A stretch of 64,000 nucleotides of DNA, taken from contig BJOX01000157.1 of NCBI GenBank assembly GCA_009731375.1, positions 710,178 to 774,177 of the forward strand, written 5' to 3'. This document shows positions 39,931-48,834 of the stretch, in pieces. A model generated the notes under the pieces. It had not been told where the DNA came from, ran no database searches, and was given only the letters and a program-made list of their open reading frames with translations. How positions within the stretch are numbered: the stretch's first letter is position 1; each line of letters begins with the position of its first letter. Position numbers and translations under genes: made by a program. This DNA comes from Paulinella micropora (taxonomy: Eukaryota; Cercozoa; Imbricatea; Euglyphida).

Positions 39931-42021
39931 TGGGTTCGGCTAAGACTAATAAGAAAAAGGCTAAGGTAAGACCCGCGGGTTTATAGGAATAAGAGCGGGA
40001 GGCCTTATATTATCCAGAAGGGTAAAAAATATTATCTTAATTTTGGTAAGAAAACAAATGATATGAGCACACTTCAAATCGTTAAGTTGTTTTTGAAATG
40101 TATTGGTAAGCCGAGGCCACAATCGTTAAGTTGTTTTTGAAATATATTGGTAAGCCGAGGCCACAAAGGCAGGGTCGCAAACCAAGGGAAAAAATAATCA
40201 AATCTGATTTCAATCGTCTTGAACACGAGAACAGAAACCAGATACAAAGCAACTGACAAAAGAAATATGAGTTAAATGACGAGGAAGAAAAGGAAAAGAA
40301 GAAGAGGGAAGATGTGATAGAAGAAAAGAAAAGGCTAGAACGAAAAGACATAGCAGATGCTAAGGAAAGACAAGATATAATGGATAGGGAACATAAAAGA
40401 GAACTAGCGGATATTAATGAACGACAAGAACAAAAAGCCAGAGAACTAAGAAGGGAGCAAAAACTCATAGAAGATGTAAAATATGAAGAAGACAGAAAAA
40501 ATAGGATACAAGCATTACCACCGCCACCACAATATCAATATATTATGCCACCGCAGCAGGGACAACCACAAGCACCGCCATTAGGAGCACCACCACAAGC
40601 ACCGCCATTACCTAATTTAGGAGATGAAGCACCATGGAAAACGAAAGAGCAATATGAGGAAGAAAAAAAGCAAAAGCAGAAAGATATTGAAACACTGAAA
40701 TTAGCAGGATATACAGATAAATTCATAAAAAAGATGAGTCGTAAAGACTTACAAAAAGCCAGTCAAGATATTCAGACGGCTATAGCCACAGCGACATCTT
40801 TAGAGGAACAGAAAAAGTTAGCAGAAGAATATAAAGAAAAACTTGAAAAGGAAGAAAAGAAAGCAGAAGAAAAGGATAAGCATTTTGAATATTTACAAAT
40901 TAATCAATTTTTAACTCTGCATTTTCAAAAACTTATCACCCAAACATTACTATAAAAGAGTTAGCACAGGCTTTAAAAAAGAGACTAGATAGTGATGGAC
41001 ATAAAAAATTAAATTACAAAGACACTTCAAAGTGGATAATTGACATGATTAAAAGGTTTAATATTGATGTTGGAAATGAAAAGGAAAACGTAAAAAGAAA
41101 AGTAGCGGATTATGCTAGATATGAAGAGTATATGGGTATTAATGAGCAAAAAGGTAGTGGAGCGAAGACATTAGAAGAATTAATTGATAAGGTATTTTCA
41201 ATAGCGGAAATAAAAAAATATTTAATCCGCAAAGATTGGAAACNNNNNNNNNNATATCTATTCCGCAATGATTGGAGGCACACAATGAATAAAAAGGACT
41301 TTGTAAAAACTCTAACTAGCAAAATGACTATAGACCCAAATGTAGATAAACAAGTTTCAAATGATTTGAATATTGACGAGGGAATGCACACCCCTACTAT
41401 TACCACATCATTAGAGCACCAGCAAGAGGAGCCACAGCAACAACAGCAAGAGGAGCCACAGCAACAACAGCAAGAGGAGCCACAGCAAGAGCCAGAGCAA
41501 CAGCAAGAGCAATCCATGCAGGAAGGAGAGGGACGGGGACTAATGACTAATGAAATAGACGACATAATGAAAAAATATGGATGGTATCTCGGAGCGATAG
41601 CCAGTGATGAAATTTACAAGTTGAAGCCAGGAAGCAGAAAGCGATACGGATTATTATGAATTTGGACAATCACAAACAAGCGGGGTCTCATTGGATCGCC
41701 GTATGGATAAGTCTAGATAAAGACAGGAGTGTTGAAGTCTATGACCAATTAGCACTTTACGAGCCAACAGAAGACTTCCAACAACAAATGAAACGACTAA
41801 TAGACAAAAGCCATCCCGATAGTTATTTGCTAATGAAGGTCAATCAAGTAAAGCAACAATCAAACACCTCAGACACGTGCGGTTGGCATAGTATGAGATT
41901 TTTAATGGAGCGGGCGAAAGAAAACCGGTTTAAGTTTGCTAGTGGATATACAGACCTAAAAGAAGAAGAAGCGGAAAAATTAAAAGTACAGAATGGGTAT
42001 GGCTTTGACACATTTTTATAA
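39931..42021 (+). pseudogene. adenain/Ulp1-like maturation protease with long N-terminal region, broken frame
   Basis: The catalytic domain is at 41,580-42,021: GSHWIAVW (His), VEVYDQLALY (Asp), and Q...DTCGWHSMRFL (oxyanion Gln and Cys), the H-D-Q-C layout of adenovirus-type cysteine proteases that mature capsids. Its N-terminal part lies in the preceding register (41,045-41,659, ending SDEIYKLKPGSRKRYG), and the two overlap at ATGA (41,656-41,659). Upstream are a polyQ/EP repeat (EEPQQQQQ), a 10-N gap (41,244-41,253), a coiled-coil Lys/Glu stretch (40,314-40,955) and a basic start (MGSAKTNKKKAKVRPAG, 39,931). At least four register changes or stops and a 44-base tandem duplication (40,078-40,165) interrupt it. 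I infer one former gene, though two adjacent genes are possible. Confidence 0.7.
40078..40165 (+). repeat. 44-base tandem duplication inside the protease gene region
   Basis: ATCGTTAAGTTGTTTTTGAA(A)...GGTAAGCCGAGGCCACA occurs twice in a row with one difference. 44 is not a multiple of 3, so the duplication breaks the reading frame. Confidence 0.85.
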
Positions 42022-42023
42022 AA

Positions 42024-42080
42024 GATAGTTATCAACTACACTCATTCGTTTCACTCATTCTCGTTTGTTGATGACCATCG
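42024..42080. promoter_or_regulatory. intergenic hairpin 5 (class B)
   Basis: GATAGTTATCAAC pairs with GTTGATGACCATC. Starts two bases after the protease stop codon. Confidence 0.75.
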
Positions 42081-42112
42081 AAAACCAATTAATTTTTTCC
42101 CGAATAAAAAAA

Positions 42113-42167
42113 CGATGGTTTAGAATAAGTGAGAGTGCGAAAGCACGAAGCGCAATTCTAAACTATC
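42113..42167. promoter_or_regulatory. intergenic hairpin 6 (class A)
   Basis: CGATGGTTTAGAAT pairs with ATTCTAAACTATC, a compensating change in both arms relative to hairpin 4. The loop has GTGCGAAAGCACGAAGCGC. 13 bases before the penton ATG. Confidence 0.75.
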
Positions 42168-42179
42168 TATAATATAACA

Positions 42180-42993
42180 ATGGATTACAAGTGAGGAAGA
42201 AGTTCGGGTATCTATTACATAAATAGTAAAAATAGGATAACTGGCTCAGACAGCGACTTTACACACGAATTAAACTTAAAATCACTAGACAATCCCACAC
42301 ATTGTAAAATACTTCATATATATGTGCCGAAGTCATATTACTCTGTAGCTTCACCATATAATACTTTTACTCTTAGCGAAGACGGGTATGAGGCTTTAAT
42401 TACGATACCTGAGGGAAACTGCACAATGAACAATCTAAAAAATAAGTTGTCAGAGGTGCTAACCGCAGACAGCCCAAATAATTATTCATATGTGGGTATC
42501 TAGTAATAATACCAACATAGACCCTGAGGATGGTAAATTAACATTCAGTGTGTCTGAGAATAAAGGAATTCAACCGCGGTTTATATTTGATGCTGATACC
42601 CGTATTCACGAGGTAATGGGTTTTGATAGAAATTCAACATATTTCTTATCGAATGATTTTATTAAATCGCCGAATGTAATTATTCTAACTGGCGAAAAGA
42701 CTTTATACCTTCAATCAGAATTAGTTGGTGAAGGAGATAATCATGTGCTACAAGAAATATACACAGCCAACGAAATTCCATTTGGAGCCATTATATACGA
42801 CGGAAGTGGGTCTGAGTATGGTAAGAAAGTATCCGCCAGTTCAAATAATGTGTATCGGTTTTATCTTACAGACGAAAACGATCAGGCTATAAATCTTAAT
42901 GGGTTAGGTATTGTTATGACATTGTTGATTTACAGAGAGACAAATTATTTTAATTTATTTAAATCATTTTTAAATTTGTTAAAGGTGAGGTGA
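42180..42993 (+). pseudogene. penton (minor capsid, single jelly-roll) candidate, one stop and one frameshift
   Basis: ATG at 42,180 is followed at codon 5 by TGA (42,192-42,194), then an open register with SGIYYINSKNRITGSDSDFT and KILHIYVPKSYYSV, changing register near 42,490 into DADTRIHEVMGFDRNSTYFL and GLGIVMTLLIYRETNYF. The size (~270 aa), all-beta look, opening that names sample and edge strands, and position between protease and major capsid gene match minor capsid proteins of Polintons, Polinton-like viruses and virophages, which form the vertices. Assignment is from context and pattern. No structure comparison was possible. Frame breaks may be mutation or base-calling error. Confidence 0.65.
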
Positions 42994-43045
42994 TATTTGA
43001 CAATTTCACTTCGTGCTACGCACTCTCGTTTATTGTCAAACATCG
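42992..43045. promoter_or_regulatory. intergenic hairpin 7 (class A loop)
   Basis: GATATTTGACAAT pairs with ATTGTCAAACATC. The loop is CTTCGTGCTACGCACTCTCG. Overlaps the penton stop codon (42,991-42,993). Confidence 0.75.
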
Positions 43046-43067
43046 TTTTTTAAACTTTAATGGCTTA

Positions 43068-43103
43068 CGATGTTTTATGATGACGAAGTCAGAATAAAAC
43101 ATC
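43068..43103. promoter_or_regulatory. intergenic hairpin 8 (class C)
   Basis: CGATGTTTTAT pairs with ATAAAACATC, short loop with GACGAAGTC. Lies 88 bases before the major capsid ATG. Confidence 0.7.
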
Positions 43104-43191
43104 AATTAATTTAATTTTAGAATTATTTATTTTTTCTATAAATATATTCTGGTGAATTAGTTCATTTTCACAACTACCTAAAAAACAAAAA

Positions 43192-44711
43192 ATGCCAACT
43201 CAACACGGCGGAGAATTAGACTTCAGTAAGACTGATTATATCAGCGGTTCGTATCGCCTTAACAAACTTACTCCTCGCGAAGGAGCAGGAAATGTTGTTG
43301 TTACTTCAGCGGGCGGTCAGGAAAGCACATTTGACCTTATCAGTTGCCCATTTAACTTGGCAAAGTCGGTGCTGAGTTTCACTTACATCCCTGGTGCTTC
43401 AGGAGTTGTAGATAGACACAATCGTATTTTTATGGATTGTTTGAGTATGATTAGACAGATTCAACTTCAAACCCGTAGTGGTGTTTATTTGTGTGATTTG
43501 AATAATGTCGGAACTATTACGAAAATGATTTGGAAGCCTGAGACTTCATTGAAGGACTTTTTGGCACTTGAGAACCATGGAGCAGGTAATGGTGTTGGGT
43601 GTATGCTTCAAAAGTGTAATGCTGATGGGCGAGCAACAACAGCATTTACTGCTAACGTGTATGCTGGACAACAGGCAAGTGTGGCGACTGTAGCTGGTAG
43701 TATTGATACCGATGGTCACCTTCAGGCAACATTAAATCGTTTTGGTAATGCTATTGCTGGGGCTATTGCTCCTCCATCACTTAATGCACGAAGACATGAT
43801 GATACTTTGCTGACAACTGGAGCGGGTGCTTTGTCTGCTGTGAATGTTTCATACACTGAGGCGAAGTATCTTGAGGGAGGTATTGGTGGTGCTAACACAG
43901 ACCCCCTTATTTATGTGAAGATTCTATTGTCTATGATTTACAATATTATTTTCGCACTTGATAAGACTATTATGTTTCCTGAAATTCTGACCATGCGAAT
44001 TGTTTGGGCGGCTAGTAACAGAACTGTTTATCACGTTGGTGGTGTTGATGCTAATACAGGTCTTGCTACAAATATTAACACAGCAAATCAAGGTTCTTTT
44101 CCTTGCACCACTAATTCGCAGGTAGCAAACTTAAACTTGTTTCTAGCGGTTGAAACAAACCCTGATGTTATCCAGTCTATTCAACAAAAAGTGAGCAGTC
44201 CCGAAGGTATGTCTTTTACAATTGACTACCCATACTCATACAAAAACACGATTCAGGCATCTACAAGTCAGAACATTATTATGAGGTTCGATAGAGGACA
44301 CGGACGGAGAATTAAGAAAATTTACCATTCAGCATTTAATAATGAAGAAACAAAGAATACCGCGTATGATAACGATAATAGGAATGGTTCAAAGATTACT
44401 TCCTTCTATACTACCCTTGACGGGTCTAGACTTCAAGAATTTAATATTAGCACTGCTAATACAACCCTTGAAGATTACATGTATCTAAAAAATAAGATTG
44501 AAGGCAGTGCTTTGGTAAATAGCAATGTCTATCAATACAACTGGTTCTGGGTGGATACATTTGACAACACNNNNNNNNNNAGCTTGACCTTTCTCAAGAG
44601 AAACGCTGGGAGATGATGGCTACTACTGCAAATGTTGGTCTAAATCATTACACTCTTCCTATCACTCAACGAGAGGTTCAAGTGAAGGCAAATGTTATTA
44701 CTATTTCATAA
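43192..44711 (+). CDS. double jelly-roll major capsid protein candidate
   Basis: About 500 aa interrupted by a 10-N gap (44,571-44,580). The register before the gap and the one after it (LDLSQEKRWEMMATTANVG to ...VITIS, stop 44,709-44,711) differ, which the unknown gap length explains. Features recalling Polinton-like virus capsid proteins are an N-terminal PTQHGGELDF, ITKMIWKPET, a long loop-rich middle, then SQNIIMRFDRGHGRRIKKIY, NTAYDNDNRNGSKI and FYTTLDGSRLQEFNI, with a C-terminal hydrophobic strand. It is the largest virion-type gene after the penton candidate, as expected. Hexon-type capsomers of such viruses are trimers of this protein. Not confirmed by alignment. Confidence 0.8.
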
Positions 44712-44815
44712 TGGATATGAACAGATTTCTGAATAAAATATCAATGATTTAAATAAAATTTTTATTTTATATATAAACTCGTTATATAAACAAACTCGTT
44801 CGTGTTATACACAAT

Positions 44816-46049
44816 ATGTCTCACCAGAGAAATTTAATCGCACAAAATCCAGACGGAGATTTTTTAAACGTCAGGGTCGGATATGATGGTGGTATTAAAA
44901 CTGATAATATGAAAACTGCTTTTGGAGAAACACTAGTTGGACAATTAACTCCAGTTGTTCAGGAAATCTTTCCATACACTATTAATACAAGGGTATGGAC
45001 TAAAACAGAAACAAAATCTTCTGTGTCATTTTTGAATAATATGGCAGAATTAAAAACTCAAGCAGATAACACGGCGAATGCTATCCTAACAAGTAAAAGA
45101 AGAATAAAATATCGGACTGGTATGGGAGTTGTTGGACGCTTTACTGCTATATGGACGACTGATGACACAAAAGACTATTATTCTTGTGTAGGAATTGGTG
45201 AAAGTGATTTTTCAAATGGTTTCTATTTTTATAAAACTAATGTCGGGATGCGAATTCTACATGCCAAAGGAGGGGCAACAACTTATATTCAACAAGCAAA
45301 CTGGGATGACCCGTGCAATGGAACAAAAGATATGCCTGTTATTGATTGGAGTAAAGGAAATGTATTCCAAATTCAATTTCAATATTTAGGCTTTGGTGCT
45401 ATAAGGTTTTCTATTGAAAATCCTACAACGGGAGAATTTCAATTAGTCCATACTATTAAGTATGCGAATGCCAACACAGGTGTAAGTCTAAGAAACACTA
45501 CTTTACCATTTACCGCACTAATGAGGAATGATGCTTCTACCGGAATTCAAACTCTTAAAACAGCGAGTGTTGGATTATTTATTGAAGGAAGTAATACAAT
45601 AAACACAAGTATAACAAACGAAGTGGAAGGAAGTAAAGCAGCAAACACAACTGAAAGCCCTATTATTAGTATCAGGAATAAAGCAACATTTGATGCGGGC
45701 GGTGCTAATTTAACAAATTATTCAAATGTGTATCCCACTTTGATAAGTATTACGAATGAAGATAGTAAGGCGTGTGTAGTAAGAATGGTATTGAATGGAA
45801 CAAACTGGAGCGGGTTTTGCAGATGTTGATACTAAGTATTCAATTGTAGATACTGATACAAAGGCGACCAACGGAACAACAATTTTTAAACTTTACGTAA
45901 ATTCTCAATCAACTCTACAAATAAATCTTAGAAATTATGATATATATCTGTCTCCTAGTGATGTATTGAGTTTTACACAAAAATCCGTTGCTACTGCTAA
46001 TAATGGTTCAAATGTTAATGTCATCGCTAATTTTATTGAGGATCAATAG
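44816..46049 (+). CDS. spike/fibre-like virion protein, one frameshift near the end
   Basis: A 337-aa register from 44,816 (MSHQRNLIAQNPDGD) is continued after about 45,800 by another (FADVDTKYSIVDTDTKATNG... to 46,049). The latter completes the pattern, so one base is probably wrong near the GTNWSG motif. The body is beta-rich: LTSKRRIKYRTGMGVVGRFT and VFQIQFQYLGFGAIRFSIE resemble a capsid-surface/receptor-binding fold seen in proteins of large DNA viruses and phages. Preceded by TTATATATAAACTCG and TTATATAAACAAACTCG, TATA-like repeats. The stop TAG is inside hairpin 9. Confidence 0.6.
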
Positions 46050-46084
46050 ATATTTGTTTCAGACTACGTCTTCAACAAACATCG
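46049..46084. promoter_or_regulatory. intergenic hairpin 9
   Basis: GATATTTGTT pairs with AACAAACATC around CAGACTACGTCTTC, itself an inverted repeat. Overlaps the stop codon of the spike-like gene. Confidence 0.7.
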
Positions 46085-46116
46085 TGAAATGTAAAGTGAA
46101 AAATTGAAAAAAAAAA

Positions 46117-46156
46117 CGATGTTTTATGAAACCGCGTGGCGGGTGAATAAAATATC
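46117..46156. promoter_or_regulatory. intergenic hairpin 10 (class C)
   Basis: CGATGTTTTATGA pairs imperfectly with TGAATAAAATATC. The loop has ACCGCGTGGCGGG. Overlaps the stop codon of the minus-strand gene at 46,155. Confidence 0.75.
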
Positions 46157-46660
46157 ACAGATATTTTTTTACCGCATCTTTACTATTAAAATAAGGTTGT
46201 TGAATTAAATATTCAAAGTATGGTTTATCAATCTTAGCGACTTCTTTGATTTTCATTTTTTTATACTTGCCATATTGAAGAAAAATACCGGTTTCATTTT
46301 GCTGGTCTTCTTTCTTTAATATACATCCTTCTTCTGTACATGTAGCATTCGCTATCTCTTCACCTACACAAGTGGCTTCGCCACGTTGTGACGCTTCGCT
46401 CACATTCGCTTTTATTTCGGTAATTCCATTCTCTTTTAAATCAGTCGCCGTAAATGGTGTGCTTGGTTCCTCCATTATAATTTTTGCTAGTGTAGCCTCC
46501 AATGGAATAACTACTTTCACATTGTCATCCCTTGGCTTGTATTGCTCATAGAAAGAAACAATGTCGGGCTTAGTCCATTTAATTGTTGGCATTTTGACAT
46601 TGCCGCTGTCAATGTTCCATTTTTCAATTTCATTCAAGTAGTCTTGTTCAGGTCAGTCAT
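46155..46660 (-). CDS. small protein with C-terminal GKYK (ExoX C-terminal-like) domain, copy 1
   Basis: 160 aa are readable from an internal Met at 46,637. Hairpin geometry and an in-phase upstream ATG at 46,658-46,660 (MTDLNK) point to a start there with one base missing near 46,642. The C-terminus, LQYGKYKKMKIKEVAKIDKPYFEYLIQQ, follows the pattern (F/Y)GKYKG..I.EVA..D..YL.(W/Y) of the small domain at the end of exonuclease X-like proteins. The N-terminal part has WNIDSGNVKMPTIKW and no known motif. A catalytic exonuclease domain is absent, so nucleic-acid binding is more likely than nuclease activity. Paralogous to the next gene. Confidence 0.6.
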
Positions 46661-46714
46661 GATATTTTAGAATTGCGCTTCGTGCTACGCACTCTCGCTT
46701 ATTCTAAAACATCG
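46661..46714. promoter_or_regulatory. intergenic hairpin 11 (class A)
   Basis: GATATTTTAGAAT pairs with ATTCTAAAACATC. The loop has CTTCGTGCTACGCACTCTCG. Its left end touches the ATG at 46,658-46,660 (minus). Confidence 0.75.
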
Positions 46715-46748
46715 GAAAAATTTTAAGAAAAAATAATTAAAACAAAAA

Positions 46749-46788
46749 CGATGTTTTATGAAACCGCGTAGCGGGTGAATAAAATATC
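46749..46788. promoter_or_regulatory. intergenic hairpin 12 (class C)
   Basis: CGATGTTTTATGA pairs imperfectly with TGAATAAAATATC. The loop has ACCGCGTAGCGGG. 15 bases beyond the stop of the second GKYK gene. Confidence 0.75.
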
Positions 46789-46803
46789 ATTATAAATATT
46801 TTT

Positions 46804-47057
46804 TTACTTCACTTTTAATGTCTGCTGTTTCATTACCCATTCAAGATATGGCTTATCAATAGTTGCAACATCTTGAATTTTTTTTCCTTTGTATTTGCCA
46901 AACGGAAAACATCGGTTGGCTTTCCTTCTCTACTTTTTTCAATCGCCTTAATTTCTTCATCAATCATCTGTTGGACATCTCTTACTGAAAAGAATTCCTT
47001 ATTCTTCTCAATTGAAAGTAGTCCAAATTTTTCAGATAGTCTGGTGAGGGTGGTCAT
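46804..47057 (-). CDS. small GKYK-domain protein, copy 2, frameshifted
   Basis: Starts MTTLTRLSEKFGLLS at 47,057. After about residue 50 the readable register gives nonsense, while another register from about 46,905 to the stop at 46,804-46,806 encodes FGKYKGKKIQDVATIDKPYL and WVMKQQ, the same C-terminal domain as copy 1. One base is therefore missing or extra near 46,905. The N-terminal part includes SVRDVQQMIDEEIKAIEKSR, helix-like. It is the last gene before the right terminal repeat and is transcribed inward. Confidence 0.6.
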
Positions 47058-47155
47058 TGGTCTATATAAAATTTTCGTAGAAAATTGTTATAACACACTA
47101 GTCTATAGGCTAGTGTTTATATAGACTGGTAAAAAATTTATGGAAAAAAATTAAT

Positions 47156-47465
47156 TAATCAAACTCGCAATAGGGAGGACTTTTAATTTTTTCAAAAAAG
47201 ATAACTAAGTTCAGCACAGCAGTAAAAACTAAGAAACAGGTTTTAATGTCTCTTAGTATTTATTTAGCAAACGATAGATAAGTTATCTTTTTTTAGAGTT
47301 TGAGAGAAATTCAAATATAGACTATTTAAGGTTTAATGATTGTTATATTGAATTTGGATAAAATTATGTATATTTTTGTTGAAATCAATAGTAAGACTAA
47401 TTTATATAAAAATAGCCTTATTTTATATAAAAAGATAAGTGTTCTATAGTGGTACCTATAGTAGT
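47156..47465 (-). repeat. right terminal inverted repeat of the Polinton-type element
   Basis: Reverse complement of 25,736-26,044 with few substitutions and a small length difference. Ends CCTATAGTAGT, followed by the duplicated GAACCT. Confidence 0.95.
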
Positions 47466-48482
47466 GAACCTACAAACCAGAAAGTGGGTTTTCACAACTT
47501 CACCTGTCTGACCTACACATGCCTATACATTTTTTCCTGGACCTTGCTCCAACAGTTTTTTAAGTGTAATCATATCTCACTGACATGTACTTACGATAGA
47601 TACAAAAATATTGAAAATGGGCTGTGCCTGCTTCATTCCTGGAGGCATGCAAGTCAAAGATGTCGGAATGTCAAACAGGTTTTGACCATTTTCCTTTTGG
47701 AGTTCGTGTGATTTTTCAACAAAAACTACGTAGATTTGAAGTATAGTGTTTTAGGACTCCCCCAACCTATTTAGGAGCTGTAGGACCGTCAATTGTTTTA
47801 GAAATAAATTTTTATTTGCTTGTTCAGCTGCCCTTAAGGGACTGTTTTCCGGCCGACTCTGTGTGTCTCAGAGATGTTGAAATTTTCTCAAAATTCAAAC
47901 AAATTATTTATCGAGATGCATTGTATAACGTTCGATAGTTCAAAAGCTAAGAAAATAACAAGTGAAAACAGATTCTTTAATCATAATCGTGGTTGCAAAC
48001 CATTTTTCACCACATTGAATCAGCAAAAAAAATTACGGCCCGACCTGTCTTTTTGACAGTTTCCGAAAATTTTTCCACAAGAAATGGTGAATTTTTTACA
48101 ACTTGAAAATGCTTCGTTTGTCAAAACTACTAAAAATAATTTAAAATCGATTGCAGATTCTGAATCAGTGTGATCTGAAGAATTTAAATGTATATGTTTT
48201 ATTATTTTTAAACCTGCGAATCCACTAAATAACCCTATGGGGGGGGGGATAAAAATACATATGAGGCCGTCACCAAATATTTAAATCTGGTGTCAGTGTG
48301 TGCGGAAGGCTACCACCAGTCTGGTGTGTGTGCGGAAGGCTACCACCAGTCACACTAGGTGGATTGTGCGGAAGGCTGCCACCTAGTTGCTAGTATAACT
48401 AATTATTTCCTAACTTCATCTCGCTTCTCTACCCATAGAGAAAGCAACATTAGTAGTCGAGCCTCCCTTCTACCTTCCGCCC
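47466..48482 (+). other. copia leader or unidentified insertion, right part
   Basis: No gene. GAACCTAC at 47,466-47,473 completes the end of the palindrome at 25,507. 47,474-48,290 is AT-rich with no recognised content. 48,299-48,390 holds three copies of GTGCGGAAGGCT(A/G)CCACC, matching one copy at 24,598. The coding part begins near 48,480. Confidence 0.5.
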
Positions 48483-48809
48483 TTGGAGTTGTTTGAATAC
48501 ACCTTTACATCAGTTATAGGTGTTACACACCCAGAAAGGATAATCACTGGCTTTGAGTCTCACCCCTTAGCCAAACCTATACAACTACCTGTACAACCTG
48601 AATCTCCTTCTGATGCACCCTTCACATCACCTATAAAGGAAGAGCAAGACGAAGAGGACGAAGAGGAGACAGTAGTAAAGGTAGAGGAGAAAGATAAGGG
48701 AAAGAAAGGAGAGAGTCAAGAAACTACAAGTACAAAAACTGCCTCTGCTCCCGTCACTGCTGTACCTGCGGACCAAATATCCAAAATACCAGTGTTGACG
48801 GGGAAGTAA
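48483..48809 (+). pseudogene. copia gag, N-terminal segment
   Basis: A 108-aa frame with MELFEYTFTSVIGVTHPERI, Pro-rich then Glu/Lys-rich stretches, and VPADQISKIPVLTGK at its end, a plausible approach to a Gag capsid domain. The next segment continues in another register from 48,835, so the gene is frameshifted here. Confidence 0.4.
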
Positions 48810-48834
48810 ACCCTCGCCGCTATTTGCACTACAA

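Larger units (their letters stand above)
25736..47465. mobile_element. Maverick/Polinton-type (Polinton-like virus) integrated element, 21.7 kb
   Basis: Bounded by ~310-base terminal inverted repeats starting ACTACTATAGGTACCACTAT and flanked by a 6-base direct repeat GAACCT (25,730-25,735 and 47,466-47,471), the target-duplication length known for Mavericks/Polintons. Gene content: protein-primed polB, rve integrase, packaging ATPase, adenain-like protease, penton and major capsid candidates, fibre proteins and small unknowns. It is clearly more AT-rich than its surroundings. Family level (Polinton versus Polinton-like virus versus virophage) is unresolved without capsid phylogeny. Lesions in polB, protease, penton, fibre, spike and one GKYK protein imply this copy cannot act alone, unless they are sequence errors. 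Confidence 0.95.

Noticed and set aside
32865-46788. CRISPR-like array
   Set aside because: The repeats are paired intergenic hairpins next to genes, not regularly spaced short repeats with unique spacers, and no cas genes are present.
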